Source: Gammaproteobacteria bacterium
Lineage (GTDB): Bacteria; Pseudomonadota; Gammaproteobacteria; Steroidobacterales; Steroidobacteraceae
Reading direction: 5' to 3'
Assembly: GCA_030040235.1 (NCBI GenBank)
Contig: JASHUC010000104.1
Coordinates: forward strand, 1 to 11,964
Length of the DNA stretch: 11,964 nucleotides
The notes below the pieces were generated by a model. It saw only the letters and a list, made by a program, of their open reading frames with translations, was not told the DNA's origin and did no database searches. The translations under genes and the position numbers were made by a program. Within the stretch, counting starts at the first letter, position 1; every line of letters starts with the position of its first letter. This document shows positions 1 to 6,971 of this stretch, one piece after another.

Positions 1-545
1 GGGGCGACCGCGCGCTTCGACTGCAACACCTCGCGCAGTACCCCGTCCACGCGGAAGCGCACCACGAGGCGATTCTCAAAGGGCTCGATGTGGATATCCG
101 AGGCGTTTTCCTTCACCGCCTGGGTCAGAACGGCATTGATGAGGCGGATGATCGGCGCATCGTCCTCGCTCTCGAGCAGGTCCGCCTGCTCGGGCAGCTC
201 CTGCGCGAGGTGGGCCAGGTCGGTCGTGTCCTCGATGCCCTCGACGGCCTGCATCGCGTCCGAGCCGGCCTCGTAGGACTGGCGCAGCAGCACATCGAAG
301 GAGGCCTCGTCCACCCGCTCGATGTGCAGCGGCAATCCCAGGAACCGGCGCACCTCGGCGAGCGCCAGCGGCGAGGCGCCGGAGCGGTAGGCACACTCGG
401 CATAGCCGTCCCCGATCGCGCGGACGAGCACACCGTGGCGCTTGGCGTAAGCAAAGGAAAGCCGCCGCTCCTGGGCGGCCCCGGCAGCTGCGGTCCCCAC
501 CCCTGGCATCGCGCCCGCGGATACCGTCCCGGCCGCATCGTTCAC
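1..545 (-). CDS. gspE: Type II secretion system ATPase GspE, N-terminal part (runs off the left edge)
   Basis: Cytoplasmic ATPase that powers pseudopilus assembly in the type II secretion system. Only the first 181 codons are in the window, so the Walker motifs are not visible. Residues 1-125 form the N-terminal region that, in this family, docks on GspL. From about residue 130 comes the classic GspE/PilB stretch DAPIIRLINAVLTQAVKE, followed by NASDIHIEPFENRLVVRFR and then VDGVLREVLQ, which is diagnostic of the family. The start is taken as GTG at 545-543. A GGAG Shine-Dalgarno sits about 8 bases upstream, and the start overlaps the gspD stop by four bases (GTGA), suggesting translational coupling. 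No stop or frameshift interrupts the visible frame. A PilB-type pilus ATPase is the main alternative, but the upstream gspC-gspD genes make GspE the better call. Confidence 0.93.
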   Translation of the reverse strand, partial: MNDAAGTVSAGAMPGVGTAAAGAAQERRLSFAYAKRHGVLVRAIGDGYAECAYRSGASPLALAEVRRFLGLPLHIERVDEASFDVLLRQSYEAGSDAMQAVEGIEDTTDLAHLAQELPEQADLLESEDDAPIIRLINAVLTQAVKENASDIHIEPFENRLVVRFRVDGVLREVLQSKRAVA

Positions 546-2842
546 GGGGAGCTCTCCGCGCTCGAGGCCGCATGAGTGGCAGCGCCGGCATTGCTCGCCT
601 GAGGCGGCGGGCCCGCCGCACCGCTGCTCGATGAGGCGGACGCCCCGGAGGAGGGCCCGGCCTTCGGGTCGGGCTGAGCCGGCGGGACCTGCCCGCCTTG
701 GCGCTCGCGCTCCTGCTGGCGCTGCGCAGCCTCCTTCTTCTGCTGATCGTTGATCGGGGCCTCGTGCGCCGGCTTCGGCGGCACGGCCGGGAGGGGTGCG
801 ATGTCGCAGCAGCCCTTGTTGGTCGCGGCCGGGGCTCCCTTGGGAGGTGCCGGAAGTATGGAGGAGTTGGCTCCCGGGACGAGCGGGAAGAGTTCCTTGC
901 CGCCCACCTGCTTCTGCTCCTTGCGGATGAAGTCGTACTCCTGGTCCGTGGCGGTCGCCGAGTCCGTCCCATCACGCAGGATCTGCGCGCGGATGAAGAT
1001 CATGAGGTCCTTCTTCTCGATCGATCCCTGGCGGTCCTGAAACAGCTGGCCGAGCAGCGGGATGTGCGAGAGCAGCGGCACGCCGGTCTGCGTGCGATCG
1101 TATTCGTTGCTGATGAGGCCGCCGATCACGAGGATGCCGCCGTTCTCGATCAACACCTGGGTGGTGACCGTGCGCTTCTGGGTCGTGGGGTTCGTCGTGC
1201 TTCCCGACTGACCCTCGGCCGCCAGCGTGGCCGTCGGGATGACGCTCGAGCTCTCCACGTCGATCTTGAGGATGAGATTGTTGTTGTTGATATCGGGCGT
1301 GATCTTGAGGATCGTCCCTACCTCCTCGTTCTGGATCGTCTGGAAGGGACTCACGGTTCCGGCCGTCACCGTGCTCGCGTTCGTGTACTGGCCGGTGACG
1401 AACGGGACCTCCTCGGCCACATCGATCTTCGCCTCCTGATGGTCCATGGTGACCGTGGAGGGCGTGGCGATGATGTTGGAGTCGTCGCTGCTTTGCAGGG
1501 CGCGCAGCATGGCCGCGAAGCTGATACCGGTCTTGGCGATGCGCCCGAGCGCGACGGTCGTCCCGTTCACGAGCCCGGTGGAGGAGAGGTTGGCGGGATT
1601 GATGATCGAGTCGGCGAGATCTACCAGGCTCGCGCCGCCCACGGGCGTCAAGAAGGTTGCACCGGGAATGGTCGAGCCGTTCGAGTAGACGGCCCAGTTC
1701 ACGCCGAGCTCGGTCGCTTTGTCGAAGTCCACGTCCACGATGATCGCCTGCACGAGCACCTGCGCGCGGCGAATGTCGAGCTGGTCTACGATGGCGTTGA
1801 GCTCGCGCATGGTCTTCGGCGGGGCGGTCATGACGAGCGCGTTGTTCTGCTCATCGGCCCAGATCTGGGTGTCTTTGCCCGAGGCGCCGCCCGAGGGGCT
1901 CGTGAGCGCTCCGGGTCCGCCGCCCCTGCCTGTCGCGGCGGCCTCCTCCATCCCGGTGATCTGCTCTTTGAGCTTCGGCGCGAGCTTCGTCGCATCCTCG
2001 TACTTGAGGTAACGGACCTGCGTGTCCCCTTCGTAGGCTCCGGCGTGCGGGGCATCGAGGTGCGCGATGAGCGCCTTGATCCGCAGACGCTCGTTCGAGT
2101 CCCCGCTCAGCAGAATGCTGTTCGAGCGTTCATCGGCGACGAGCTTCAAGGGCGTGCCACCCATCTCGCTCGGCCCCTGGCCCTGGTAGAGCGAGCTCAC
2201 GATGCGCGCGACGTCGGTCGCCGTGGCGTACTGCATCGGAATGACATCGACCGCGGCGGTATCGGTCTCGTCGATGCGCTCGATGATGTGCATGAGGCGG
2301 CTCACGTTGGCCGCGCGATCGGAAATGATGAGGATGTTCGCCGGCGAATAGGCCGCCAGGTGACCCTCCGTCGGGATGAGCGGCCGCAGCACCGGGACGA
2401 GCTGCGAAGCGCTCACGTTGCGCACTTGCACCACCTCCGTGACGATCTCATCGGAGGTCGAGCTCACGTGATCGGGTAGGTCGATGCCCGGCATGTAGCG
2501 CTCGGTCACATCCGGCATGATCTTGACGACGTTGCCGCCGGCAGGGGCGGCCATGAAGCCATGCACCTGCAGAATCGAAAGAAAGGTCTGATAGAACGCA
2601 TCCGCGGACATGGGCGTCATCGAGTACATCGTCACCTGCGCACGCACGCGCGGATCGATGATGAAATCCTTGTGGGTGGCCATGCTCACCGCTTCAGCGA
2701 TCGTGTTGATATCGGTATCGCGGAAGTTGGGCGTGATGAGCTCGCCGTTCGATTGCGCGGAGGCGACCGAGCCGGCAACGGTGAGCGCCGCGGCGCAGCA
2801 AAGCCCGGCTCGACGGCCAAGCAGGTGTCGGGTTGCTTTCAT
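542..2842 (-). CDS. gspD: Type II secretion system secretin GspD
   Basis: Outer-membrane secretin that forms the exit channel of the type II secretion system. From the chosen ATG it has 766 residues. A signal peptide (KATRHLLGRR, then a hydrophobic run ending ASA-Q near residue 29) is followed by an N0 domain (about 35-108) and the repeated N1, N2 and N3 domains (about 130-350). N3 carries a Gly-rich insertion near residues 299-323. The secretin domain spans about 352-620, with VPFVTG at 479-484 and the C-terminal signature VPLLSHIPLLGQLF at 588-601. About 110 residues of Ala/Ser/Pro/Gln-rich tail follow, including a Cys pair near 678-679. An upstream in-frame ATG at 2866 would add eight residues, but position 2842 has a GGGGGA ribosome site and places the signal peptide at the very N terminus. 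It lies 45 bases after gspC and overlaps gspE by four bases. Confidence 0.95.
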   Translation of the reverse strand: MKATRHLLGRRAGLCCAAALTVAGSVASAQSNGELITPNFRDTDINTIAEAVSMATHKDFIIDPRVRAQVTMYSMTPMSADAFYQTFLSILQVHGFMAAPAGGNVVKIMPDVTERYMPGIDLPDHVSSTSDEIVTEVVQVRNVSASQLVPVLRPLIPTEGHLAAYSPANILIISDRAANVSRLMHIIERIDETDTAAVDVIPMQYATATDVARIVSSLYQGQGPSEMGGTPLKLVADERSNSILLSGDSNERLRIKALIAHLDAPHAGAYEGDTQVRYLKYEDATKLAPKLKEQITGMEEAAATGRGGGPGALTSPSGGASGKDTQIWADEQNNALVMTAPPKTMRELNAIVDQLDIRRAQVLVQAIIVDVDFDKATELGVNWAVYSNGSTIPGATFLTPVGGASLVDLADSIINPANLSSTGLVNGTTVALGRIAKTGISFAAMLRALQSSDDSNIIATPSTVTMDHQEAKIDVAEEVPFVTGQYTNASTVTAGTVSPFQTIQNEEVGTILKITPDINNNNLILKIDVESSSVIPTATLAAEGQSGSTTNPTTQKRTVTTQVLIENGGILVIGGLISNEYDRTQTGVPLLSHIPLLGQLFQDRQGSIEKKDLMIFIRAQILRDGTDSATATDQEYDFIRKEQKQVGGKELFPLVPGANSSILPAPPKGAPAATNKGCCDIAPLPAVPPKPAHEAPINDQQKKEAAQRQQERERQGGQVPPAQPDPKAGPSSGASASSSSGAAGPPPQASNAGAATHAASSAESSP

Positions 2843-2887
2843 CGAAAGGATTCCCCCGTCGCGCATCGTGCGCTGCTGGTCAGGACC

Positions 2888-3817
2888 TTATGGGCCCGCG
2901 CTTCCCGGAGAGCCTGATCCGGGATCCTCGCCGGCGAGCTGGTCGGCTTCCGAGGCGATCTGCGCCATGTTCAACGTAAGATCTTGCTGCCGTCCGTTGC
3001 GCATGACTGTGACGCGCGCCTCGCTCGAGGTGCCGAGCGTGCGAAAAATCTCCTCCCCGCGGGCCGGGTCGTCGAGCGGCGTGTTGTTGATCGCAATGAC
3101 CAGGTCGCCGGGTCTCAAACCGAGACTCATGAACGCCTGGCTGTTGCGGCCCGGGTAAACGCGATAGCCGCGCTGCCGGCCGTTGGCGAACACCGGCTGG
3201 GGACGCATCACATCGGCAATGAGCCCGGGGTCCTCGCTGATGACACGGCGCACGTGCTCGAACGAGGCCCCGGGCCCTGCGGTGGGTGTGCTCTGGGGGC
3301 CGGCGGCGACGTTGCGCGGCAGCATCAGCGCCTCGAGCCTTCCGGCGCGGTCGAGCAGAACCCGATCGTCGTACACCGCGTGCAGGCGCGCACCGCCGGG
3401 CACGCTGTCGCCGACCGCATACACTTTCACCTGCGTCGCGCTCGGTCCGATGATCGCCATCCCCTCATTGGGGCGGTTCACCGCAATAATGCCCGAGAGG
3501 ATCAGCGCCATGGTGGTGCGGGGCGCGCTCGTCGCGCCCGCCCCGGCCACCGCAACCGGGGCGGCCCCGAAGAGATGCCCGCTCGCGATGCCGGCGACAT
3601 CGACCGGGCGCGGCCCGGATGCCGCGATCGTCAACTGAGCCGGCGCCGGCGCCGAACCGGCCCCCGCCAGGCGCGTGACGATGCTCGCTGCCTGGGCGCC
3701 GATCGCGATGGCGAGCACCCAGACGGCCACGCGCGCACCGCTCGAGCGCAGCGCGCCCGGCCATCGCTCGCGCGCGGCGAATGCATCGAACCAGGAGCTT
3801 ACCGCGTTCATCGGCAT
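2888..3817 (-). CDS. gspC: Type II secretion system protein GspC with PDZ domain
   Basis: Inner-membrane protein linking the T2SS inner-membrane platform to the GspD secretin. The 309-residue product has a short cytoplasmic N terminus and one transmembrane segment at about 27-49 ([18 protein letters not shown]). An HR-type periplasmic domain follows at about 72-167 ([20 protein letters not shown] and [21 protein letters not shown]). A C-terminal PDZ domain lies at about 205-286, with [16 protein letters not shown]. The ATG at 3817 is chosen because GAGG lies six bases upstream; a TTG at 3844 in the same frame overlaps the predicted -10 box and is unlikely. It is the first gene of the gspCDE operon. 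Some GspC homologues, such as P. aeruginosa XcpP, end in a coiled coil instead of a PDZ domain; this one is clearly the PDZ type. Confidence 0.92.
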   Translation of the reverse strand: MPMNAVSSWFDAFAARERWPGALRSSGARVAVWVLAIAIGAQAASIVTRLAGAGSAPAPAQLTIAASGPRPVDVAGIASGHLFGAAPVAVAGAGATSAPRTTMALILSGIIAVNRPNEGMAIIGPSATQVKVYAVGDSVPGGARLHAVYDDRVLLDRAGRLEALMLPRNVAAGPQSTPTAGPGASFEHVRRVISEDPGLIADVMRPQPVFANGRQRGYRVYPGRNSQAFMSLGLRPGDLVIAINNTPLDDPARGEEIFRTLGTSSEARVTVMRNGRQQDLTLNMAQIASEADQLAGEDPGSGSPGSAGP

Positions 3818-3843
3818 GGACCGCCTCGAGTCAGGTGCGGGCA

Positions 3844-3873
3844 ATCATACGAGCGCCGTGCTTTGGCTCTCAA
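3844..3873 (-). promoter_or_regulatory. Predicted sigma70-type promoter of the gspCDE operon
   Basis: On the minus strand, TTGAGA (3873-3868) and TATGAT (3849-3844) are separated by 18 bases; each matches the consensus at five of six positions. Transcription would begin near 3837, about 20 bases before the gspC ATG, leaving just enough leader for the GAGG ribosome site. The AT-rich GCAATTG repeats lie directly upstream of the -35 box. Predicted by eye only. Confidence 0.6.
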
Positions 3874-3891
3874 GCAATTGTTTTGCAATTG
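3874..3891. repeat. Direct repeat pair GCAATTG, 11-base spacing
   Basis: GCAATTG occurs at 3874-3880 and again at 3885-3891, one DNA turn apart. Each copy contains the palindrome CAATTG. The pair abuts the -35 box of the predicted gspC promoter and lies between divergent gspC and clpS, where an operator or an UP element would be expected. The sequence is also AT-rich, so chance similarity is possible. No regulator is identified. Confidence 0.45.
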
Positions 3892-3927
3892 GTTTCCCAA
3901 GTCGTTTTTTGGGCCCCACGGAGACTC

Positions 3928-3956
3928 TTGTGTTGGCGTTTGGCGACCCCTATAAA
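3928..3956 (+). promoter_or_regulatory. Possible clpS(-clpA) promoter
   Basis: TTGTGT (3928-3933), a 17-base spacer and TATAAA (3951-3956) resemble a sigma70 promoter. Only six bases separate the -10 box from the clpS ATG, so transcription would begin at or next to the start codon. Either clpS has a leaderless or nearly leaderless transcript, or this is a chance match and the true promoter lies further upstream. Confidence 0.35.
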
Positions 3957-3962
3957 GGTAAG

Positions 3963-4289
3963 ATGCCCACGTCGGATCCGCATCCCGTCCGTCCGGATAC
4001 CGGAGTCGTCGTCGAGGAGTCGCGGCCGGAGGTCAAGCAGCCTCCTCTCTACCGGGTGATTCTGCTCAACGACGATTACACTCCGATGGAGTTCGTCGTC
4101 GATGTCCTCGAAAAGTTCTTCGCCATGAATCGTCCGACCGCCACGCGCATCATGCTCGAGGTGCACACGAAGGGTAAGGGGGTGTGCGGGGTCTTCACAT
4201 ACGAGATCGCGGAAACTAAGGTTGCACAAGTGACTACCTATGCACGGGACCACCAGCACCCCCTGATGTGTACTCTGGAAGAGGCCTGA
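3963..4289 (+). CDS. clpS: ATP-dependent Clp protease adaptor ClpS
   Basis: Adaptor that recognises N-degron substrates (N-terminal Leu, Phe, Tyr or Trp) and hands them to ClpA for degradation by ClpAP. The 108-residue product matches the usual length of about 106. After a variable N-terminal arm (1-28) comes the fold core [21 protein letters not shown]36 and D37, M42, and H68 in EVHTKGKG correspond to the E. coli ClpS pocket residues N34/D35, M40 and H66. The ending [10 protein letters not shown] is typical. The ATG at 3963 follows AAAGGTAAG, which can act as a ribosome site. The frame stays open upstream, but nothing there resembles ClpS. clpA begins 42 bases downstream, so the two are probably co-transcribed. 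All key residues are intact, so it should be functional. Confidence 0.96.
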   Translation: MPTSDPHPVRPDTGVVVEESRPEVKQPPLYRVILLNDDYTPMEFVVDVLEKFFAMNRPTATRIMLEVHTKGKGVCGVFTYEIAETKVAQVTTYARDHQHPLMCTLEEA

Positions 4290-4331
4290 AGCTTACGCTG
4301 CGGTTCAACGATTGGAAGGTTTGGAGATATC

Positions 4332-6599
4332 GTGCTGTCCAACGAGCTTGAATACTGTCTCAACGATGCTTTCCATCAGGCACGCGAAGCGCGCCACGAA
4401 TACCTCACGGTCGAGCATCTGCTGCTGGCGATCATCGATACGCCCAAGGTGCGGGAGATCCTGCGCGCCTGCGGTGCCGACCTCGCCAAGCTCAAGCAGG
4501 AGCTGAAAGAGCATCTCGACCAGTCCACGCCGCGCCTCGATGAGAGCGAGGAACGCGAGGTACAGCCGACGCTCGGCTTCCAGCGCGTGCTGCAGCGAGC
4601 GGTGTTCCACGTCCAGTCGAGCGGCAAGAAGGAAGTCGGGGTCGCGAACGTGCTCGTCGCGATCTTCAGCGAGAAGCAGAGCCACGCGGTGTACCTCTTG
4701 AACCGGCAGCACGTCGCGCGGCTCGACGTGGTCAACTACATCTCGCACGGACTCTCGAAGATCGCCGAGGAGAAGACCGACAAGGAGGAAGGCGGAGCCG
4801 AAGCCGAGCGCGACCCGGAGGGCGGAGGCAGCGCACTCGAGAAGTACACCACCAATCTCAACCGCATGGCGCAGGAAGGCCGCATCGATCCGCTGATCGG
4901 ACGCAAGCTCGAGATCGAGCGCACGATCGAGATTCTCTGCCGCCGCCGCAAGAACAATCCCCTGTACGTCGGGGAGGCGGGCGTCGGCAAGACAGCGATC
5001 GCCGAGGGTCTCGCGCGGCTCATCGTCGAGGGCAAGGTGCCCGAGGTGCTCTCCGATTGTGCAATTTACGCGCTCGACATGGGAGCCTTGATCGCCGGCA
5101 CCAAGTATCGAGGCGATTTCGAGAAGCGCCTGAAAAGCGTGATCGGCGAGCTCAAGAAGCAGCCCGGCACGATCCTGTTCATCGATGAGATCCACACGGT
5201 GATCGGCGCCGGGGCCGCCTCCGGCGGTGTGATGGACGCCTCCAATCTCATCAAGCCGGTGCTCACGAACGGGGAGATCCGCTGCATCGGCTCGACGACC
5301 TATCAGGAGTACCGCGGGATCTTCGAGAAGGACCATGCGCTCGCGCGGCGCTTCCAGAAGATCGACGTGACCGAGCCCTCCGTACAGGAGACCATCGAGA
5401 TCCTGCAGGGTCTGAAGAGCCGCTTCGAGGAGCATCACGCCATCAAGTACGCCGACGATGCGCTCAAGGCGGCCGCCGAGCTCGCGGCGCGCCACATCAA
5501 CGAGCGGCACCTGCCCGACAAGGCGATCGACGTGGTGGACGAGGCCGGCGCGCGGCTGCGCCTGAAGCCGATTGCCGAGCGGGAGGGCACGGTCGAGGTG
5601 CGCCACATCGAGGACGTGGTCGCGCGCATGGCGCGCATTCCGGCCAAGAGCGTCTCGAGCTCGGACCGTGAGGTGCTGAAGAACCTCGAGCGCAATTTGA
5701 AGCTGGTCATCTTCGGTCAGGATCGCGCGATCGAGGCGCTCGGCGCCGCCATCAAGATGGCGCGCTCCGGGCTCGGCGATCAGCGCAAGCCCGTGGGCAG
5801 CTTCCTGTTCGCAGGTCCCACCGGGGTCGGCAAGACCGAGGTCACCCGTCAGCTCGCGATCATCATGGGCATCGAGTTCGTCCGCTTCGACATGTCGGAA
5901 TACATGGAGCGGCATACCGTCTCGCGCCTGATCGGGGCCCCTCCGGGGTACGTCGGTTTCGATCAGGGCGGGCTCCTCACCGAGTCGATCACCAAGCATC
6001 CCCACTGCGTGCTGCTGCTCGATGAGATCGAGAAAGCGCATCCGGACGTGTTCAACCTGCTCCTTCAGGTGATGGATCACGGCACGCTCACGGACAATAA
6101 CGGCCGTAAGGCCGATTTCCGCCACGTCATCATCGTGATGACCACCAACGCGGGCGCCCAGGAGATGAACCGCCCCTCCATCGGGTTCACGCACTCGGAT
6201 CACGCCACCGACGGCATGGAGGCGGTGCGGCGGCTGTTCTCGCCGGAGTTCCGCAACCGCATCGATGCCATCATCCAGTTCGCAACGCTCGATCCGCTCA
6301 CCATCGAGCGCGTGGTGGACAAGCTGATCCTCGAGGTGGAAATGCAGCTCGAGCAAAAGGGGGTGAGCCTCGTGCTCGACGATGCGGCGCGGCGCTGGGT
6401 CGCCGAGAAGGGCTACGACCCCAAGATGGGCGCGCGGCCCATGGCGCGCATCATCCAGGAGTTCATCAAGCGACCGCTCGCCGAGGAGCTGCTCTTCGGG
6501 CGCCTGGTGGGCGGCGGTCAGGTGCGAGTCACCGTGTCGAAGGACGGCAGCAAGCTCGAGCACGAGTGCACGCCGCTGCAGCAGGAAGTACCCGCGTAA
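4332..6599 (+). CDS. clpA: ATP-dependent Clp protease ATP-binding subunit ClpA
   Basis: AAA+ unfoldase that partners ClpP and, through ClpS, degrades N-degron and other substrates in the cytoplasm. The 755-residue length is close to E. coli ClpA (758). The N domain (1-145) carries the ClpS-docking fold. AAA module 1 has Walker A GEAGVGKT at 214-221 and Walker B ILFIDE near 281-286. Module 2 has Walker A GPTGVGKT at 495-502 and Walker B LLLDE near 561-565. There is no ClpB-type middle coiled-coil domain, which excludes ClpB. The ClpP-docking tripeptide at 617-619 reads IGF, where E. coli ClpA has IGL. Translation starts at GTG 4332, with GGAG five bases upstream. Downstream it converges on infA with only 27 bases between, and no clear T-run terminator is seen there. 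Confidence 0.97.
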   Translation: MLSNELEYCLNDAFHQAREARHEYLTVEHLLLAIIDTPKVREILRACGADLAKLKQELKEHLDQSTPRLDESEEREVQPTLGFQRVLQRAVFHVQSSGKKEVGVANVLVAIFSEKQSHAVYLLNRQHVARLDVVNYISHGLSKIAEEKTDKEEGGAEAERDPEGGGSALEKYTTNLNRMAQEGRIDPLIGRKLEIERTIEILCRRRKNNPLYVGEAGVGKTAIAEGLARLIVEGKVPEVLSDCAIYALDMGALIAGTKYRGDFEKRLKSVIGELKKQPGTILFIDEIHTVIGAGAASGGVMDASNLIKPVLTNGEIRCIGSTTYQEYRGIFEKDHALARRFQKIDVTEPSVQETIEILQGLKSRFEEHHAIKYADDALKAAAELAARHINERHLPDKAIDVVDEAGARLRLKPIAEREGTVEVRHIEDVVARMARIPAKSVSSSDREVLKNLERNLKLVIFGQDRAIEALGAAIKMARSGLGDQRKPVGSFLFAGPTGVGKTEVTRQLAIIMGIEFVRFDMSEYMERHTVSRLIGAPPGYVGFDQGGLLTESITKHPHCVLLLDEIEKAHPDVFNLLLQVMDHGTLTDNNGRKADFRHVIIVMTTNAGAQEMNRPSIGFTHSDHATDGMEAVRRLFSPEFRNRIDAIIQFATLDPLTIERVVDKLILEVEMQLEQKGVSLVLDDAARRWVAEKGYDPKMGARPMARIIQEFIKRPLAEELLFGRLVGGGQVRVTVSKDGSKLEHECTPLQQEVPA

Positions 6600-6626
6600 C
6601 GGCGTCAGTGCCGATCGTGGCCGGGC

Positions 6627-6845
6627 TCAACGCCCGCGGTAGATGATGCGTCCCTTGGAGAGGTCGTAGGGGGTCATTTCGACCGTGACCTGATCACCGG
6701 TGAGGATGCGGATATAGTTCTTGCGCATCTTGCCGGAGATGTGCGCGGTGACGACGTGGCCGTTCTTCAGCTTCACGCGGAACGTCGTATTGGGCAAAGT
6801 CTCGACGACTTCGCCCTCCATCTGAATCGCGCCTTCTTTGGACAT
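6627..6845 (-). CDS. infA: Translation initiation factor IF-1
   Basis: Essential factor that binds the 30S A site during initiation. The product is 72 residues, the standard length, and is a single S1/OB-fold domain. [35 protein letters not shown] and [13 protein letters not shown] are near-invariant IF-1 sequence. The ATG at 6845 gives the canonical N terminus MSKEG; an in-frame ATG at 6857 would add four residues (MRAP) that IF-1 proteins lack. No good Shine-Dalgarno is visible before either ATG. It lies 126 bases downstream of aat on the same strand and converges with clpA. In E. coli, infA also sits between aat and clpA, with tRNA serW nearby; no tRNA is seen here. Confidence 0.97.
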   Translation of the reverse strand: MSKEGAIQMEGEVVETLPNTTFRVKLKNGHVVTAHISGKMRKNYIRILTGDQVTVEMTPYDLSKGRIIYRGR

Positions 6846-6855
6846 CGGGGCGCGC

Positions 6856-6884
6856 ATTCTGCATAAAGCCCAGCATCAATGCAA
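6856..6884 (-). promoter_or_regulatory. Weak candidate promoter of infA
   Basis: On the minus strand, TTGCAT (6884-6879), a 17-base spacer and CAGAAT (6861-6856) form a weak sigma70-like match (four of six in each box). It would start transcription within a few bases of the infA ATG, which might relate to the missing Shine-Dalgarno. Low confidence; infA may simply be read through from aat. Confidence 0.25.
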
Positions 6885-6904
6885 TTTATGGGAGAAGCCG
6901 GCAT

Positions 6905-6953
6905 GCGGGTACAGGGAGGTACCCCGCCGCCGCGAGGCGAGGACACGATGTCC
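6905..6953. other. Two small inverted repeats between aat and infA
   Basis: GGGTAC (6907-6912) and GTACCC (6919-6924) form a perfect six-base stem with a six-base loop. It extends by G-C pairs at 6905-6906 and 6926-6927 around one bulged C. Just beside it, GGACA (6941-6945) and TGTCC (6949-6953) form a five-base stem. Both follow the aat stop (6974-6972). Neither has a T-run, so they are not convincing intrinsic terminators; they could stabilise the aat mRNA 3' end or attenuate read-through into infA. Confidence 0.4.
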
Positions 6954-6971
6954 GAGTCCGAGCGTTTCATC

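Noticed and set aside
698..2479. A 593-codon open frame on the plus strand
   Set aside because: It lies entirely opposite gspD, is low in family-like sequence and rich in Arg, Asp and Val repeats typical of antisense frames in GC-rich DNA.
3896..3913. Inverted repeat CCCAA...TTGGG with a T-run near clpS
   Set aside because: Only a five-pair stem with an eight-base loop, with the T-run inside the loop side and in a promoter region, so not a terminator.
4305..6563. A 752-codon open frame on the minus strand covering almost all of clpA
   Set aside because: It mirrors clpA, whose motifs are unambiguous. Long antisense frames are a by-product of codon bias in GC-rich genes, and the protein has no recognisable domain.
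6600..6637. Possible bidirectional terminator between clpA and infA
   Set aside because: Only four- to five-pair stems (such as CGGGC/GCCCG at 6622-6636, overlapping the infA stop) and no T-run on either strand.
6773..6970. Small minus-strand frame beginning ATGAAACGC one base after the aat stop
   Set aside because: It overlaps the infA start in another frame, has no Shine-Dalgarno of its own beyond the aat end, and its composition looks non-coding.
6846..6971. Possible tRNA-Ser gene, because E. coli has serW near infA
   Set aside because: No acceptor stem, T-loop GTTCGA or CCA end is present; only short hairpins.
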